Both the position numbers and the translations under genes were made by a program. From an uncultured Pelagibacteraceae bacterium (GTDB taxonomy: Bacteria; Pseudomonadota; Alphaproteobacteria; Pelagibacterales; Pelagibacteraceae): DNA of 64,000 nt. The DNA lies in NCBI GenBank assembly GCA_902582165.1, contig CACHQZ010000002.1:1-64000 (forward strand), read 5' to 3'. Below, piece by piece: positions 1 to 8,865 of this stretch; the first letter of the stretch is position 1; each line of letters begins with the position of its first letter. A model generated the notes under the pieces. That model did no database searches, was not told where the DNA came from, and was given only the letters and a program-made list of their open reading frames with translations.

Positions 1-32
1 AGAAAGCAAAGAAAAGAAGAAGAAGAAGATAG
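1..32 (+). CDS. 3' end of an unidentified plus-strand gene with a basic tail
   Basis: One plus-strand frame reads a Lys/Arg-rich tail (KAKKRRRRR) and stops at 30-32, just before a strong terminator. Another frame gives a Glu-rich tail ending at 48. The basic tail is the more natural C-terminus and would fit an RNA-binding protein, but too little is visible to name the gene or be certain of the frame. Confidence 0.35.
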   Translation, partial: KAKKRRRRR

Positions 33-46
33 TTTTCTCTTTAACT

Positions 47-84
47 AAACGCCCTTTTTATTATTTTAAAAAGGGCGTTTTTTT
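47..84 (+). terminator. Rho-independent terminator
   Basis: A perfect 13-bp inverted repeat, AAACGCCCTTTTT and AAAAAGGGCGTTT, encloses an 8-nt loop and continues into a T run on the plus strand. It would end the gene entering from the left edge. It also lies directly after the carD stop on the minus strand, where the A-rich stem foot may serve that operon too. Confidence 0.85.
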
Positions 85-748
85 ATTCCATTTCGGAAAT
101 TTTTGCTCTACCTAAAGCCTTGTCCATTTTTTTTTGAGCGTCCTCTGCATTAATCTTAAGCACTGCCTCAAACTCAGATTTTAGCCTTTCATAGGCTTTT
201 TCAAATAGTTGTCGTTCCGAATAAGATTGGTCTGCTATTATATCTGTATTCTTATTTAAATCTTTCACTACCTCTGCCAACTCGTATATTTTTCCAGAAT
301 TAATTTTTTGATCATATTCTTGAGCTCTTCTGCTCCACATGGTTCTTTTAATTTTCGGTTTGGTTTTCAAAATTGAAACACATTTATTAATTTGATTGAT
401 AGATGCTATTGGTCTTAATTTAGACTGTTGATTTATTGGAACTGTCAAAGTTAATTTTTCTTTTTCTACTAAAATTTTATAGAACTGGATATCAATTTCA
501 CCAACTGTAGCTTTTTCGATTGAGACAATTCTGCCGACACCGTGTTTAGGATATACTACAAAGTCTTTTAAATTATAAATTCTTTTCTCACTTGGTTGTT
601 TTTTTATTTTTTTGATTTCTGGCTTTTCATCACCTCCAGCAACTATATTTTTTTTTTCTGGTTCTTTAGGAGAATTCTTTAAGACTTTTTTTTTAATATT
701 TTTTGATCTAAGCTTTTTTACTTTTTTTGTTTTTTTAAATTTCGGCAT
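83..748 (-). CDS. carD: CarD family transcriptional regulator
   Basis: CarD/CdnL-family proteins bind the RNA polymerase beta subunit through an N-terminal Tudor-like domain and stabilise the open promoter complex. The domain starts near residue 60 (DFVVYPKHGVGRI), followed by the beta-rich RNAP-interaction segment and a helical C-terminal DNA-binding region containing the WSRR motif. The first ~57 residues are an extra Lys-rich, probably disordered extension; alphaproteobacterial CarD is usually nearer 170 aa. It is the last gene of a minus-strand run after fdxA, with only 3 bases between them, and ends at the terminator. The family call is secure; the role of the basic tail is unknown. Confidence 0.93.
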   Translation of the reverse strand: MPKFKKTKKVKKLRSKNIKKKVLKNSPKEPEKKNIVAGGDEKPEIKKIKKQPSEKRIYNLKDFVVYPKHGVGRIVSIEKATVGEIDIQFYKILVEKEKLTLTVPINQQSKLRPIASINQINKCVSILKTKPKIKRTMWSRRAQEYDQKINSGKIYELAEVVKDLNKNTDIIADQSYSERQLFEKAYERLKSEFEAVLKINAEDAQKKMDKALGRAKISEME

Positions 749-751
749 AAT

Positions 752-1096
752 TTAACTTTTTGCTGGTTTTTCAGAAAAATGCGTATCGTACTTATTTTTA
801 ATATCTCTAAATTTTTCGTGTTCGGTCATTGGATCCTTCTTTTTTGAAATATTAGGCCATAATGCAGAAAACTTTTTATTAATCAATAACCATTTATCCT
901 TATCTACAACGCTCTCGTCAGTATCAGCTTTGATTGCATCTATAGGGCATTCTGGTTCGCAAACCCCGCAGTCTATGCATTCTTCTGGATTTATAACTAG
1001 CATATTCTCACCTTCATAAAAACAATCGACTGGACAAACTTCTACGCAATCAGTAAGTTTACATTTAATACACTCATCTTTTACAATATAGGTCAT
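752..1096 (-). CDS. fdxA: 7Fe ferredoxin FdxA
   Basis: This is a small soluble electron carrier with one [3Fe-4S] and one [4Fe-4S] cluster. The cysteine spacing is visible near the N-terminus ([17 protein letters not shown]) and again at [12 protein letters not shown], which is the Azotobacter-type seven-iron pattern with a C-terminal extension to 114 aa. The start ATG overlaps the stop of the upstream TerB-like gene by one base (TAATG), indicating translational coupling. It sits between the TerB-like gene and carD. FdxA next to CarD is a common alphaproteobacterial arrangement, but its physiological electron partner is not shown by the context. Confidence 0.95.
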   Translation of the reverse strand: MTYIVKDECIKCKLTDCVEVCPVDCFYEGENMLVINPEECIDCGVCEPECPIDAIKADTDESVVDKDKWLLINKKFSALWPNISKKKDPMTEHEKFRDIKNKYDTHFSEKPAKS

Positions 1097-1476
1097 TAAG
1101 CTTTAGTTAATTTTAGTTTTATTTCTGCACATTCTTTATCTGGAAAATATATTAACCCACAAATCCTTCTCATCAAATTTGCTTCATATTGATCTACGGA
1201 ATTATCTGAGATAATTACTTTCCACAAGTGTTCTATAATATCTTTTTTTATTTCCATAGAGTTTTGTTTAATAATATTGGTATATCCTAATAACTGGTTT
1301 GAGTTTTTTTCAATCTCTTCTGCTTTTTTTAAAATTTCATCTGAATTTTCATCTTTTAAATACGACGTGATAAAATTTTTTACTAATAATTTTTCATGAT
1401 CTGTATAAATCTCGTCTATATTTGCGGCATGTACTAACAGTGCTGAAATACCTATTACACTTTTTTTATCTAACAT
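1096..1476 (-). CDS. TerB-like (tellurite-resistance family) protein
   Basis: This 126-aa all-helical protein begins with a TerB-type pattern: a short helix with [10 protein letters not shown], then an acidic DHEKLLV motif, and a second copy-like segment near residue 95 ([11 protein letters not shown]). TerB-fold domains bind metal through acidic residues and occur in envelope stress systems and as DnaJ-associated modules, but the biochemical role of stand-alone versions is unknown. It lies between the helicase (6-base gap) and fdxA (1-base overlap), so it is cotranscribed with them. There is no signal peptide. The family assignment rests on pattern only. Confidence 0.7.
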   Translation of the reverse strand: MLDKKSVIGISALLVHAANIDEIYTDHEKLLVKNFITSYLKDENSDEILKKAEEIEKNSNQLLGYTNIIKQNSMEIKKDIIEHLWKVIISDNSVDQYEANLMRRICGLIYFPDKECAEIKLKLTKA

Positions 1477-1482
1477 AATTTT

Positions 1483-3948
1483 TTATTTTAAATTTAAAGA
1501 AAGAAGTTTTTTAAATGGATTTTCTTTTTTGTCAAATCGTATTATTTTCTCTTTTTTCCTCTTTTCCCCCCTAAAAATGTAAGTATCTAAAGCTTTATCT
1601 TTTTTGTATTCCATAAAATCCATCAGTTTATAAAAATTTTCTTTAGAACAACCCAATAAGTTCATCATTTCTGCATTAACAGTAAATTTTTTACTTTTTG
1701 TATTCTCTAAAATTTTCAAAAACAATTTTTCAAGAATATCAATTCTTACGAAAAATTGTTGAAATTTTTCAAAACCGCATAATAAAAGAAAATTTTTATC
1801 GTATTTACTATTTGTAAGAAAATTTAATCCTGATTTTGGTATCTCATTTTTATCTGAGAGATTATAATGCATTTTCCATAGACTAATTCTAAACTCTACA
1901 GCTTTAGGTTTTAGCATTTTAGGAAGATAAATATGATATCTTCCTATCTTTATTCCCATACTCCATAATTTTTTCCTTTCTTCAGCTGGTATCAGTTTAA
2001 CAATATTATCTACTTCTTTTCTTTTTATCACTCCATTTTTTTCGTATAATTGAAAAACTAACCCTCTAAGATACTGATTATTAATTTTGTGTTTTGTGAG
2101 ACCTACTAGATCACCTAAAGTATCATTTATGTAACTCATCAACCAAGAATTTAAAAATTTAAGCAATTTTGTCTTTGAAAATTCATCTAATGATTCATCA
2201 GCAATAATGTCTATTTCTGGATTAAGATAATTATTACCTCTTTTTAGCCTAGCTATAGGATAATTTTTCCAATTAATTTTGCCTTCATTATTAATCTCAA
2301 TCTCTTTTTTTTGAAGTATTTCTTCGACACGTTTAATTAATTCTTTTTCTACACCTTTTCTAGCTGCTTTTTTGATTGATTTAATATCTGTGTCTAGAGT
2401 TTTTGAAGTAATTTCGATTATAAATTTCAAACCCTTTAATTCACCTATTAACTGACCGTCAATACGTATCTTGTTTTCCTCATCTATTTCTGTATTTAAA
2501 ACAAGATCTTGTTTTAAGCTTCTTGAAAGGATGCTAATTTTCTTATCTATAAAGCTTTTTGTTAATTCATCATGTAGCTTATCCGACAATTTATCTTCAA
2601 TACTTTTTGTCAATTGTATCCAATAATCCGAATTCTCTACCCAATTTTTTTTGTTAGCCACATAAGACCAAGTTCTTACATTAGATAATCGGTGAGATAG
2701 TAAATCTACATTTCCATGATCCTTTTCAAGACCTTTCAGCTGTTCTTTCATGAATGTACTTGGTATCCTTTTTTTTCTTGTAGATAAAAACTGAAAAACT
2801 TTATCTATAACATTAATATGTTGACCGTAAGCTTTTTTTTCAAAGTCTGGAATTTGACAACACTCCCAAAGTAATTTTAAATTTTTATGATAAATAATAT
2901 TGTTTGATCCTTTTTTTAGAAAAAATCTTAAAACACTTTCATCTAAAGAGTCATTAGTCCTCAAAAGATTTTTTACTGTCGGCTTAAGTTCTAGAGAATT
3001 AATAAGTCTTTCTGGACTTTCAAAATCTAAATTTGAATTTCTCCAAAAAATTGTCTTTGTTTCAGGCAATTGATGTCTTTCAATTTTTTCTATTTCATCA
3101 GAATTTAGAGTTTCACAATCTCCAGTAGTTCCAAAACCTCCATCATTTTTATACCTACCAGCACGTCCGGCAATTTGAGACATTTCAATTAAATTCAATC
3201 TTCTAGTTTTCTTTCCATCAAATTTTTTTAAATTAGAGAAGTAAATTTCGTTTATATCCATGTTAAGACCCATTCCAATAGCATCGGTGGCAATTAAATA
3301 ATCGACATCTCCAGATTGGTATAATCCCACCTGAGAATTTCTTGTTTTTGGGCTTAAAGATCCCATAATAACAGCAGCACCCCCTTTTTGTCTTCTTACA
3401 AGTTCTGCTATTGCATAAACTTCCTCGATTGAAAAAGCTATAATTGCTACTTTTCTTTCTAATCTAGAAATCTTCTTAATTCCCGAGTAACTTAGCTTTG
3501 AATATCTCTCCTTCTTCTCAAAATTTACATTGTTAACAAGATTATTGATTATTTTTTCCATTATCTGTGAACCTAAAAACATAGTTAATTCGGTACCTCT
3601 GAATTCTAAAAGTCTTTCAGTAAATATATGCCCTCTTTCACGATCAGCACACATTTGTATTTCATCAACAGCAACAAACTCTACTTTTTTATCTTTAGGC
3701 ATAGATTCCACTGTACAAATGAAATAATTAGCTGTGCTTGGAATTATTTTTTCCTCACCTGTTATAAGCGCAACTTTTTCTAATCCGACTTTTTTTACAC
3801 ACTTATCGTAGACTTCCCTTGCAAGCAGTCTTAGAGGCAAACCAAAAATCCCGCTTTCAAACTCAAACATTTTTTCAATAGCCACAAAAGTTTTTCCAGT
3901 ATTAGTGGGTCCTAATAAAGCAACTATTTTTTTAGATGAGGTATTCAT
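1483..3948 (-). CDS. Suv3-type DEAD/DEAH RNA helicase
   Basis: This superfamily 2 helicase resembles mitochondrial SUV3, which unwinds RNA for degradation together with PNPase. The Walker A motif GPTNTGKT is at residues 13-20, the DEIQ Walker B motif near residue 95, and motif VI QIAGRAGRY near residue 258. The long C-terminal half (to 821 aa) carries the helical extension of alphaproteobacterial homologues, ending in a Lys-rich tail. It heads a minus-strand operon with the TerB-like gene, fdxA and carD. The start ATG follows a 155-base divergent promoter region shared with the aminotransferase. Family confidence is high; a role in RNA turnover is inferred from homology. Confidence 0.93.
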   Translation of the reverse strand: MNTSSKKIVALLGPTNTGKTFVAIEKMFEFESGIFGLPLRLLAREVYDKCVKKVGLEKVALITGEEKIIPSTANYFICTVESMPKDKKVEFVAVDEIQMCADRERGHIFTERLLEFRGTELTMFLGSQIMEKIINNLVNNVNFEKKERYSKLSYSGIKKISRLERKVAIIAFSIEEVYAIAELVRRQKGGAAVIMGSLSPKTRNSQVGLYQSGDVDYLIATDAIGMGLNMDINEIYFSNLKKFDGKKTRRLNLIEMSQIAGRAGRYKNDGGFGTTGDCETLNSDEIEKIERHQLPETKTIFWRNSNLDFESPERLINSLELKPTVKNLLRTNDSLDESVLRFFLKKGSNNIIYHKNLKLLWECCQIPDFEKKAYGQHINVIDKVFQFLSTRKKRIPSTFMKEQLKGLEKDHGNVDLLSHRLSNVRTWSYVANKKNWVENSDYWIQLTKSIEDKLSDKLHDELTKSFIDKKISILSRSLKQDLVLNTEIDEENKIRIDGQLIGELKGLKFIIEITSKTLDTDIKSIKKAARKGVEKELIKRVEEILQKKEIEINNEGKINWKNYPIARLKRGNNYLNPEIDIIADESLDEFSKTKLLKFLNSWLMSYINDTLGDLVGLTKHKINNQYLRGLVFQLYEKNGVIKRKEVDNIVKLIPAEERKKLWSMGIKIGRYHIYLPKMLKPKAVEFRISLWKMHYNLSDKNEIPKSGLNFLTNSKYDKNFLLLCGFEKFQQFFVRIDILEKLFLKILENTKSKKFTVNAEMMNLLGCSKENFYKLMDFMEYKKDKALDTYIFRGEKRKKEKIIRFDKKENPFKKLLSLNLK

Positions 3949-4058
3949 TTTTGTGCCAGCTATTTTTTTTCACACTATATGTAGATTTAAGTTGAGAACA
4001 AAATAAGATTAAAACATGACCGAATCAATTTGTCAAATGTTCCTATTTTACAATTGAT

Positions 4059-4088
4059 TTGACTTCTAATAGCTAGTCCCCGTATAGG
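4059..4088 (+). promoter_or_regulatory. Candidate sigma70-type promoter for the aminotransferase gene
   Basis: TTGACT (4059-4064) and TATAGG (4083-4088) are separated by 18 bases in the divergent intergenic region, about 15 bases before the ATG at 4104. The -35 box is close to consensus and the -10 fair. Assigned from sequence alone. Confidence 0.4.
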
Positions 4089-4103
4089 TAGATTAAAGAT
4101 AAA

Positions 4104-5342
4104 ATGTCTTCTAAAGTTAAAAAGAAAATTCTAGGTCTAAAAGAGTCTTCTACACTTGCAATTAATGAAAAATCTAAAGAGCTTATCTTAAAAGGAAAAA
4201 AAATCTATCAGTTTGGATTTGGACAATCTCCATTTCCAGTTCCAGAAAAAATTGTTAAAAAATTAAAAGAGAATGCCCATAGAAAAGAATATTTGCCCAT
4301 CCAAGGTCTACCGGAATTAAGAAAAAAAATTTCAAATTATTTATTTGAAAGAACAGGTAATAATTATCCAATTGAAAACATTTTAATTACTCCAGGGTCA
4401 AAAGAAGCAATGCTTCTAATACATATAGCTTTTGATGGCGATATTATAATTCCTGCCCCAGGTTGGGTATCTTACAAGCCACAAGCTGATATAGGTTCTA
4501 ATAAAGTTCACTGGTTAGAAACTTATAGATCAAATAATTGGTTTCCGTCAGGCAAAGATCTTGAAAAAAAAATAAAATCAATAGGTAAGAGAAAAAATTT
4601 GATTTTAATACTTAATTCTCCTAACAATCCATCAGGATCAGTATGTGATAATTTTCAAGAATTAGCCCAAGTTGCAAAAAAATATGGAATCTTAATTTTA
4701 TCAGATGAGATTTATACTGATTTAACATTTACAAATGAGTATAACTCAATTTCGAAATTTTATCCTGAATCAACTTTTATTACAGGTGGGCTTAGTAAAT
4801 GGTGTGGTGCAGGAGGATGGAGGTTAGGATTTCTAGCTGTACCAAAAAAATTATCTGAATTTATGAAAAGTTTGAAATCATTAGCAAGCGAATCATATTC
4901 AACTGTTAACACTCCTACTCAATATGCATCAGTCGAGGCCTATTCAAGTAACCATGAAATATATAAAATAAAAGTTAGAGCGATACTTAAAGCAGTTGGT
5001 AATTATGTTTATAGTAATTTAAAATCCAATAAAGTTTTGATAAACCCACCGCAAGGCGCATTTTACTTAATGCCAGAATTTAAAAATAAAAAATTTAAAA
5101 ATTCTACTCAACTTTGTGATGCGATACTGAATGACACCGGAGTAGCAATGCTACCGGGCTCAGATTTCGGATTTAATCCCAAAAAAATGTTAACGAGATT
5201 AAGTTATACAGATTTTGATGGAATAGAATTCTTTAAAAATACATCAGACCATAAAACAATTGATGTGAAAATGGTCAAGAGGTATGCCCCAAATGTAGTT
5301 GAAGGCACTACTAAGCTCTCAAATTGGGCCAAAAATTTATAA
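4104..5342 (+). CDS. Class I/II pyridoxal-phosphate aminotransferase
   Basis: This fold-type I aminotransferase is of the aspartate-aminotransferase superfamily (412 aa, usual length ~400). Visible motifs are SPNNPSG, SDEIYTDL (PLP-pyridine Asp and Tyr) and GGLSKWCGAGGWRLGF, with the Schiff-base lysine near residue 232 and the substrate-carboxylate region downstream. A conserved RLSYTDFDG motif lies near the C-terminus. It should move amino groups between an amino acid and 2-oxoglutarate, but the actual amino-acid specificity cannot be read from the sequence. It is alone on the plus strand with its own candidate promoter, and is followed by the TRAP binding-protein gene after 63 bases. Confidence 0.9.
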   Translation: MSSKVKKKILGLKESSTLAINEKSKELILKGKKIYQFGFGQSPFPVPEKIVKKLKENAHRKEYLPIQGLPELRKKISNYLFERTGNNYPIENILITPGSKEAMLLIHIAFDGDIIIPAPGWVSYKPQADIGSNKVHWLETYRSNNWFPSGKDLEKKIKSIGKRKNLILILNSPNNPSGSVCDNFQELAQVAKKYGILILSDEIYTDLTFTNEYNSISKFYPESTFITGGLSKWCGAGGWRLGFLAVPKKLSEFMKSLKSLASESYSTVNTPTQYASVEAYSSNHEIYKIKVRAILKAVGNYVYSNLKSNKVLINPPQGAFYLMPEFKNKKFKNSTQLCDAILNDTGVAMLPGSDFGFNPKKMLTRLSYTDFDGIEFFKNTSDHKTIDVKMVKRYAPNVVEGTTKLSNWAKNL

Positions 5343-5350
5343 GAATCTCT

Positions 5351-5400
5351 TTGACCTCGATTAAATATCGTAGTTAAATTAATTATAAATAAAAGAGGAG
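5351..5400 (+). promoter_or_regulatory. Candidate promoter and strong ribosome binding site of the TAXI gene
   Basis: TTGACC (5351-5356) lies 18 bases before TAAATT (5375-5380). The stretch ends in AGAGGAG (5394-5400), a strong Shine-Dalgarno sequence six bases before the ATG at 5406. Strong ribosome sites are scarce in this window, so this suggests a highly translated binding protein. Confidence 0.45.
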
Positions 5401-5405
5401 TACAC

Positions 5406-6410
5406 ATGAAAAAAATGATGTCATTGATTTCAGCGGTACTAGTAATGTTTGCTTTTTCAAGCCCCATTACATCAATCGCTAAATCAGCAGAGTTCTTTAC
5501 TATAGGAACAGGCGGACCTACTGGAGTTTATTTCCAAACGGGTAACGCTATATGTAAAATGTTACACAAATCAGCAATTAGTGCTGATCATGGTAGAAAA
5601 AAAGGTACAGCTAAAGCTTATAGATGTACTGCGCCTTCAACAGGTGGTTCTAACTACAATATTGGACAAATCAAAGATGGTGAGTTTCAATTTGGTGTTG
5701 CTCAGTCAGACTGGCAGTATCATGCTTACAATGGTTCAAGCAAATGGGAAGGAAAACAGTTCAGTGACTTAAGAGCTGTATTTTCTGTTCACAACGAACC
5801 TTTCCAAATTTGGGCAAGTAAAAAATCTGGAATTAAGAATTTTAAAGGCCTAAAAGGAAAAACAGTAAACATCGGTAACCCAGGTTCTGGTCAAAGAGGA
5901 ACTATGGAAGAATTAATGAAAGCTATGGGAGCAGATATGAGTATGTTCAAAGCAACTACTGAACTTACTTCTTCTGAACAAGTTAAAGCTCTTTGTGATG
6001 GTAAAATAGATGCATTTGGATACTCAGTAGGATTTCCAAATGGTGCTATGGAACAAGCAGCTACTTGTAAAGCAAAAGCTAGCCCAATTAATTTAACAGG
6101 TGCACCAGTTCAAGGTTTAATTGATGGAGCAGACTACTATGCTAAAGCAGTCATTCCAAAAGGAACTTACTCAAATCAGAAAAAAGACGCTACAACGTTT
6201 GGTGTAAAAGCTACTGTTGTTACAAGCGCTAATGTTTCTGAAGAGCTTGTATACTTAGTAACGAAAGCGGTAATGGAAAACTTTGATGATTTTAGAGCCC
6301 AACATCCTGCTTTTGGACCACTGGAAAAGAAAAACATGATAGCTGATGGTTTATCAGCTCCATTACATCCAGGTGCAATTAAGTATTACAAAGAAGCTGG
6401 ATTAATGTAA
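5406..6410 (+). CDS. TAXI family TRAP transporter solute-binding protein
   Basis: This periplasmic substrate-binding subunit belongs to a TRAP transporter of the TAXI subclass. A signal peptide covers about the first 27 residues (Lys-rich start, hydrophobic core, Ala-x-Ser-Ala cleavage region). It is followed by the typical TAXI opening FFTIGTGGPTGVYFQTGNAIC and the NIGNPGSGQRGTMEELMKAMG segment of the ligand-binding fold. Length is normal (334 aa). Known TAXI ligands include glutamate and related carboxylates, but the ligand here is not deducible. The fused permease follows after 77 bases that include a hairpin terminator, an arrangement that would let the binding protein be made in excess. 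Confidence 0.95.
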   Translation: MKKMMSLISAVLVMFAFSSPITSIAKSAEFFTIGTGGPTGVYFQTGNAICKMLHKSAISADHGRKKGTAKAYRCTAPSTGGSNYNIGQIKDGEFQFGVAQSDWQYHAYNGSSKWEGKQFSDLRAVFSVHNEPFQIWASKKSGIKNFKGLKGKTVNIGNPGSGQRGTMEELMKAMGADMSMFKATTELTSSEQVKALCDGKIDAFGYSVGFPNGAMEQAATCKAKASPINLTGAPVQGLIDGADYYAKAVIPKGTYSNQKKDATTFGVKATVVTSANVSEELVYLVTKAVMENFDDFRAQHPAFGPLEKKNMIADGLSAPLHPGAIKYYKEAGLM

Positions 6411-6430
6411 TTCAACTTTCTAGTTTAATT

Positions 6431-6465
6431 AAAAAAGGCCCAATATTTTTTGGGCCTTTTTTTTT
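6431..6465 (+). terminator. Intercistronic terminator/attenuator between TAXI and permease genes
   Basis: An AAAAAAGGCCCA / TGGGCCTTTTTT inverted repeat of 12 bp with an 8-nt loop is followed by a T run, 20 bases after the TAXI stop codon. Partial termination here would give more binding-protein mRNA than permease mRNA, a common design in binding-protein transporters. Confidence 0.85.
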
Positions 6466-6487
6466 AGAATAAGGTATTTTAGCTATA

Positions 6488-8824
6488 ATGAATCAAAACA
6501 TTCAAAGTAAGATAAAAGATAAAATACAAGAGGACATTTCTCCTACTCGAAATTTATCAGGTATCCATTTAAAAATAGTTTTCGGTATAGCTATTCTCTG
6601 GACTTTTTTCCAACTTTGGTACGCCTCTCCTTTTCCTTTTTGGTTTAATTTTGGAATGTTTAAAGGATTGCCTGCTAGAGCCATTCATCTAGGTTTTGCT
6701 TTAACTTTAGCTTTTTTAATTTTTCCAGCAGTTAGGGGAAAAAAAATTTCAGTAATTGATATTATTATTAGTATTACCGGGGCATTAAGTTGTTTATATA
6801 TTTATTTTTTCTATGACGATTTAGTAAATAGAGGCGGTATCCTTTTAGTAAAAGAGATATTTGGTTTTAAAGTTCCAGTTGAACTTATAATTGGGGCCAT
6901 AGGTATATTGATTTTATTAGAAGCAACTAGACGAGCCATAGGCTTACCTTTAGTTATAATTGCAGTCTGTTTTCTCTTGTTTTCTTATTTCGGAAAGTAT
7001 GCTCCTGATATTATTTCTCACGGCGGACTTTCTGTAAAAAGACTAGTAGGATTTCAATGGTTTGATCAAGAAGCAATATTTGGAATACCCATTGGGGTTT
7101 CAGTAGATTTTATATTTTTGTTTGTACTCTTTGGAGCTTTATTAGAAACCGCTGGAGGAGGAAAGTATTTTTTAGATTTAGCTTTTGCGATGGTTGGCAA
7201 AATGAGAGGAGGTCCTGCTAAAGCTGCAATATTAGGATCTGGAATGACTGGTATGATTTCAGGTTCCTCAATTGCAAATACTGTAACAACTGGAACTTTT
7301 ACAATTCCAATAATGAAAAAAACAGGTTTCTCTCATGAGAAAGCAGGTGCTATTGAAGTTTCTTCATCTGTTAATGGACAAATAATGCCTCCAGTTATGG
7401 GAGCTGCTGCATTTGTTATGGCAAGTTTTATAGGCGTTACTTATTTTGAAGTTGTAAAACATGCTTTTTTACCAGCTATCATTTCATACATTGCTTTATT
7501 TTATATCTCTCACTTAGAAGCCCTTAAATTAGGATTAAAAGGAATGGACGATGCTGATGTGCCTCACTTAAAGAAAACTTTTTTATCTGGACTACATTTT
7601 TTAATACCAATTTTTGTTTTAATTTTTTTACTTGTTTATATGAGATATACAGCGGGCTTTTCTATCTTTTACGCAACGTTATCTTTAGTATTAGTAAACT
7701 TAGTAAGCCGTATAATTAAAAATCCAGATTTTAAAACTGGTTTAATTGATTGGTATAACCAAACAATAGTTGGTCTTCAAAAAGGAGCAATTAACATGGT
7801 AGGGGTAGGGATTGCAATCGCTACAGCAGGAATAATTGTAGGAGCAGTAGGGTCGACAGGGCTAAGTACTAATTTAATTATAGTTATTGAGACGATAGCA
7901 AGAGATAATGTAATTATATTAATTTTATTAACTATTATACTTTGCTTGTTACTTGGTATGGGTCTTCCTACAACTGCAAACTATGTAGTAGTAGCTTCTC
8001 TAATGGCTACAGTTTTAGTTGATGTTGGAAATGCTTCGGGCTTTATTTTTCCGTTAATCGCTGTTCACTTATTCGTATTTTATTTTGGATTGATGGCTGA
8101 TGTAACACCCCCTGTTGGTTTAGCATCTTATGCAGCAGCAGCAATTTCTGGTGGCGATCCTTTAAGAACGGGACTTCAAGCTATTTGGTATAGTTTAAGA
8201 ACTGGAATTTTACCAATAGTCTTTTTGTTTAATCACGAATTACTCTTAATAGGGGTAGATAGTATCTGGCAAGCTTTATTAGTTATAGTAACTTCATTGA
8301 TTGGAATTTTAGTCTTTACTGCTGCTACACAACAATGGTTTATAAATAGATTAAGATGGTATGAGATCATAGCGTTTTTAATAATATCTTTATCTTTTTT
8401 AGCTCCAGATTATGTTTTAGGTAAATTCTATCCTAAATTTAATGAGCAAAAACTTTCGGCAGAAAGTATTAAAAATTTATCTTTTGACCCATCAAAAGAA
8501 GTTCATATAAAAGTTACACGAATTACTGAGTATGGTGAAAGATATAAACTATTTGTTATTGATAAAGGGAAATTTGAAAATAATTATAACCTTGAAGAAT
8601 ATGGTGTAACATTAGTCGATCAGAATGATCAATTAACCGTTGATAAGTTAAATTGGAAAGGGGAAGCAAAAAAATCTGGTATTCAAATGGGTGATATCAT
8701 AAGTAATTTTAAAATTGAAAATCCAGAAAGACCTAATAAAGCAATAGTATATCCTTTTGCATTATTATTTTTATTGGTTTTTGGATATTTAAATTATAGA
8801 AGAAAGTCTTCTCCAGCAACATAA
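6488..8824 (+). CDS. TRAP transporter permease, fused small and large subunits
   Basis: This is an ion-coupled secondary transporter membrane subunit of the DctQM-fusion type used with TAXI binding proteins (778 aa). The N-terminal ~170 residues contain the four-helix small-subunit-like part. The large part follows with the diagnostic glycine-rich loops (GSGMTGMISGSSIANT, VNGQIMPPVMGAAAF, LGMGLPTTANYVV, DVTPPVGLASYAAA). After the last large-subunit helices comes a soluble DUF3394-like region (about 650-750) with a PDZ-like KSGIQMGDIISNF segment, then a final membrane helix. It belongs with the upstream TAXI gene; import of a carboxylate-type organic compound is inferred. Confidence 0.94.
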   Translation: MNQNIQSKIKDKIQEDISPTRNLSGIHLKIVFGIAILWTFFQLWYASPFPFWFNFGMFKGLPARAIHLGFALTLAFLIFPAVRGKKISVIDIIISITGALSCLYIYFFYDDLVNRGGILLVKEIFGFKVPVELIIGAIGILILLEATRRAIGLPLVIIAVCFLLFSYFGKYAPDIISHGGLSVKRLVGFQWFDQEAIFGIPIGVSVDFIFLFVLFGALLETAGGGKYFLDLAFAMVGKMRGGPAKAAILGSGMTGMISGSSIANTVTTGTFTIPIMKKTGFSHEKAGAIEVSSSVNGQIMPPVMGAAAFVMASFIGVTYFEVVKHAFLPAIISYIALFYISHLEALKLGLKGMDDADVPHLKKTFLSGLHFLIPIFVLIFLLVYMRYTAGFSIFYATLSLVLVNLVSRIIKNPDFKTGLIDWYNQTIVGLQKGAINMVGVGIAIATAGIIVGAVGSTGLSTNLIIVIETIARDNVIILILLTIILCLLLGMGLPTTANYVVVASLMATVLVDVGNASGFIFPLIAVHLFVFYFGLMADVTPPVGLASYAAAAISGGDPLRTGLQAIWYSLRTGILPIVFLFNHELLLIGVDSIWQALLVIVTSLIGILVFTAATQQWFINRLRWYEIIAFLIISLSFLAPDYVLGKFYPKFNEQKLSAESIKNLSFDPSKEVHIKVTRITEYGERYKLFVIDKGKFENNYNLEEYGVTLVDQNDQLTVDKLNWKGEAKKSGIQMGDIISNFKIENPERPNKAIVYPFALLFLLVFGYLNYRRKSSPAT

Positions 8825-8865
8825 GAGCGCAGTGCTTTTATCTAAAAATCTATTTAAATAATAAA

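Noticed and set aside
11-30. GAAGAAG trinucleotide run at the left edge
   Set aside because: Best explained as codons of the basic C-terminal tail of the incoming plus-strand gene rather than as a microsatellite.
4023-4059. Inverted repeat AATCAATT ... AATTGATT in the helicase-aminotransferase gap
   Set aside because: The arms are only 8 bp of simple AT-rich sequence with a 21-base gap; such pairs are expected by chance here. The promoter-like boxes next to it are better supported.
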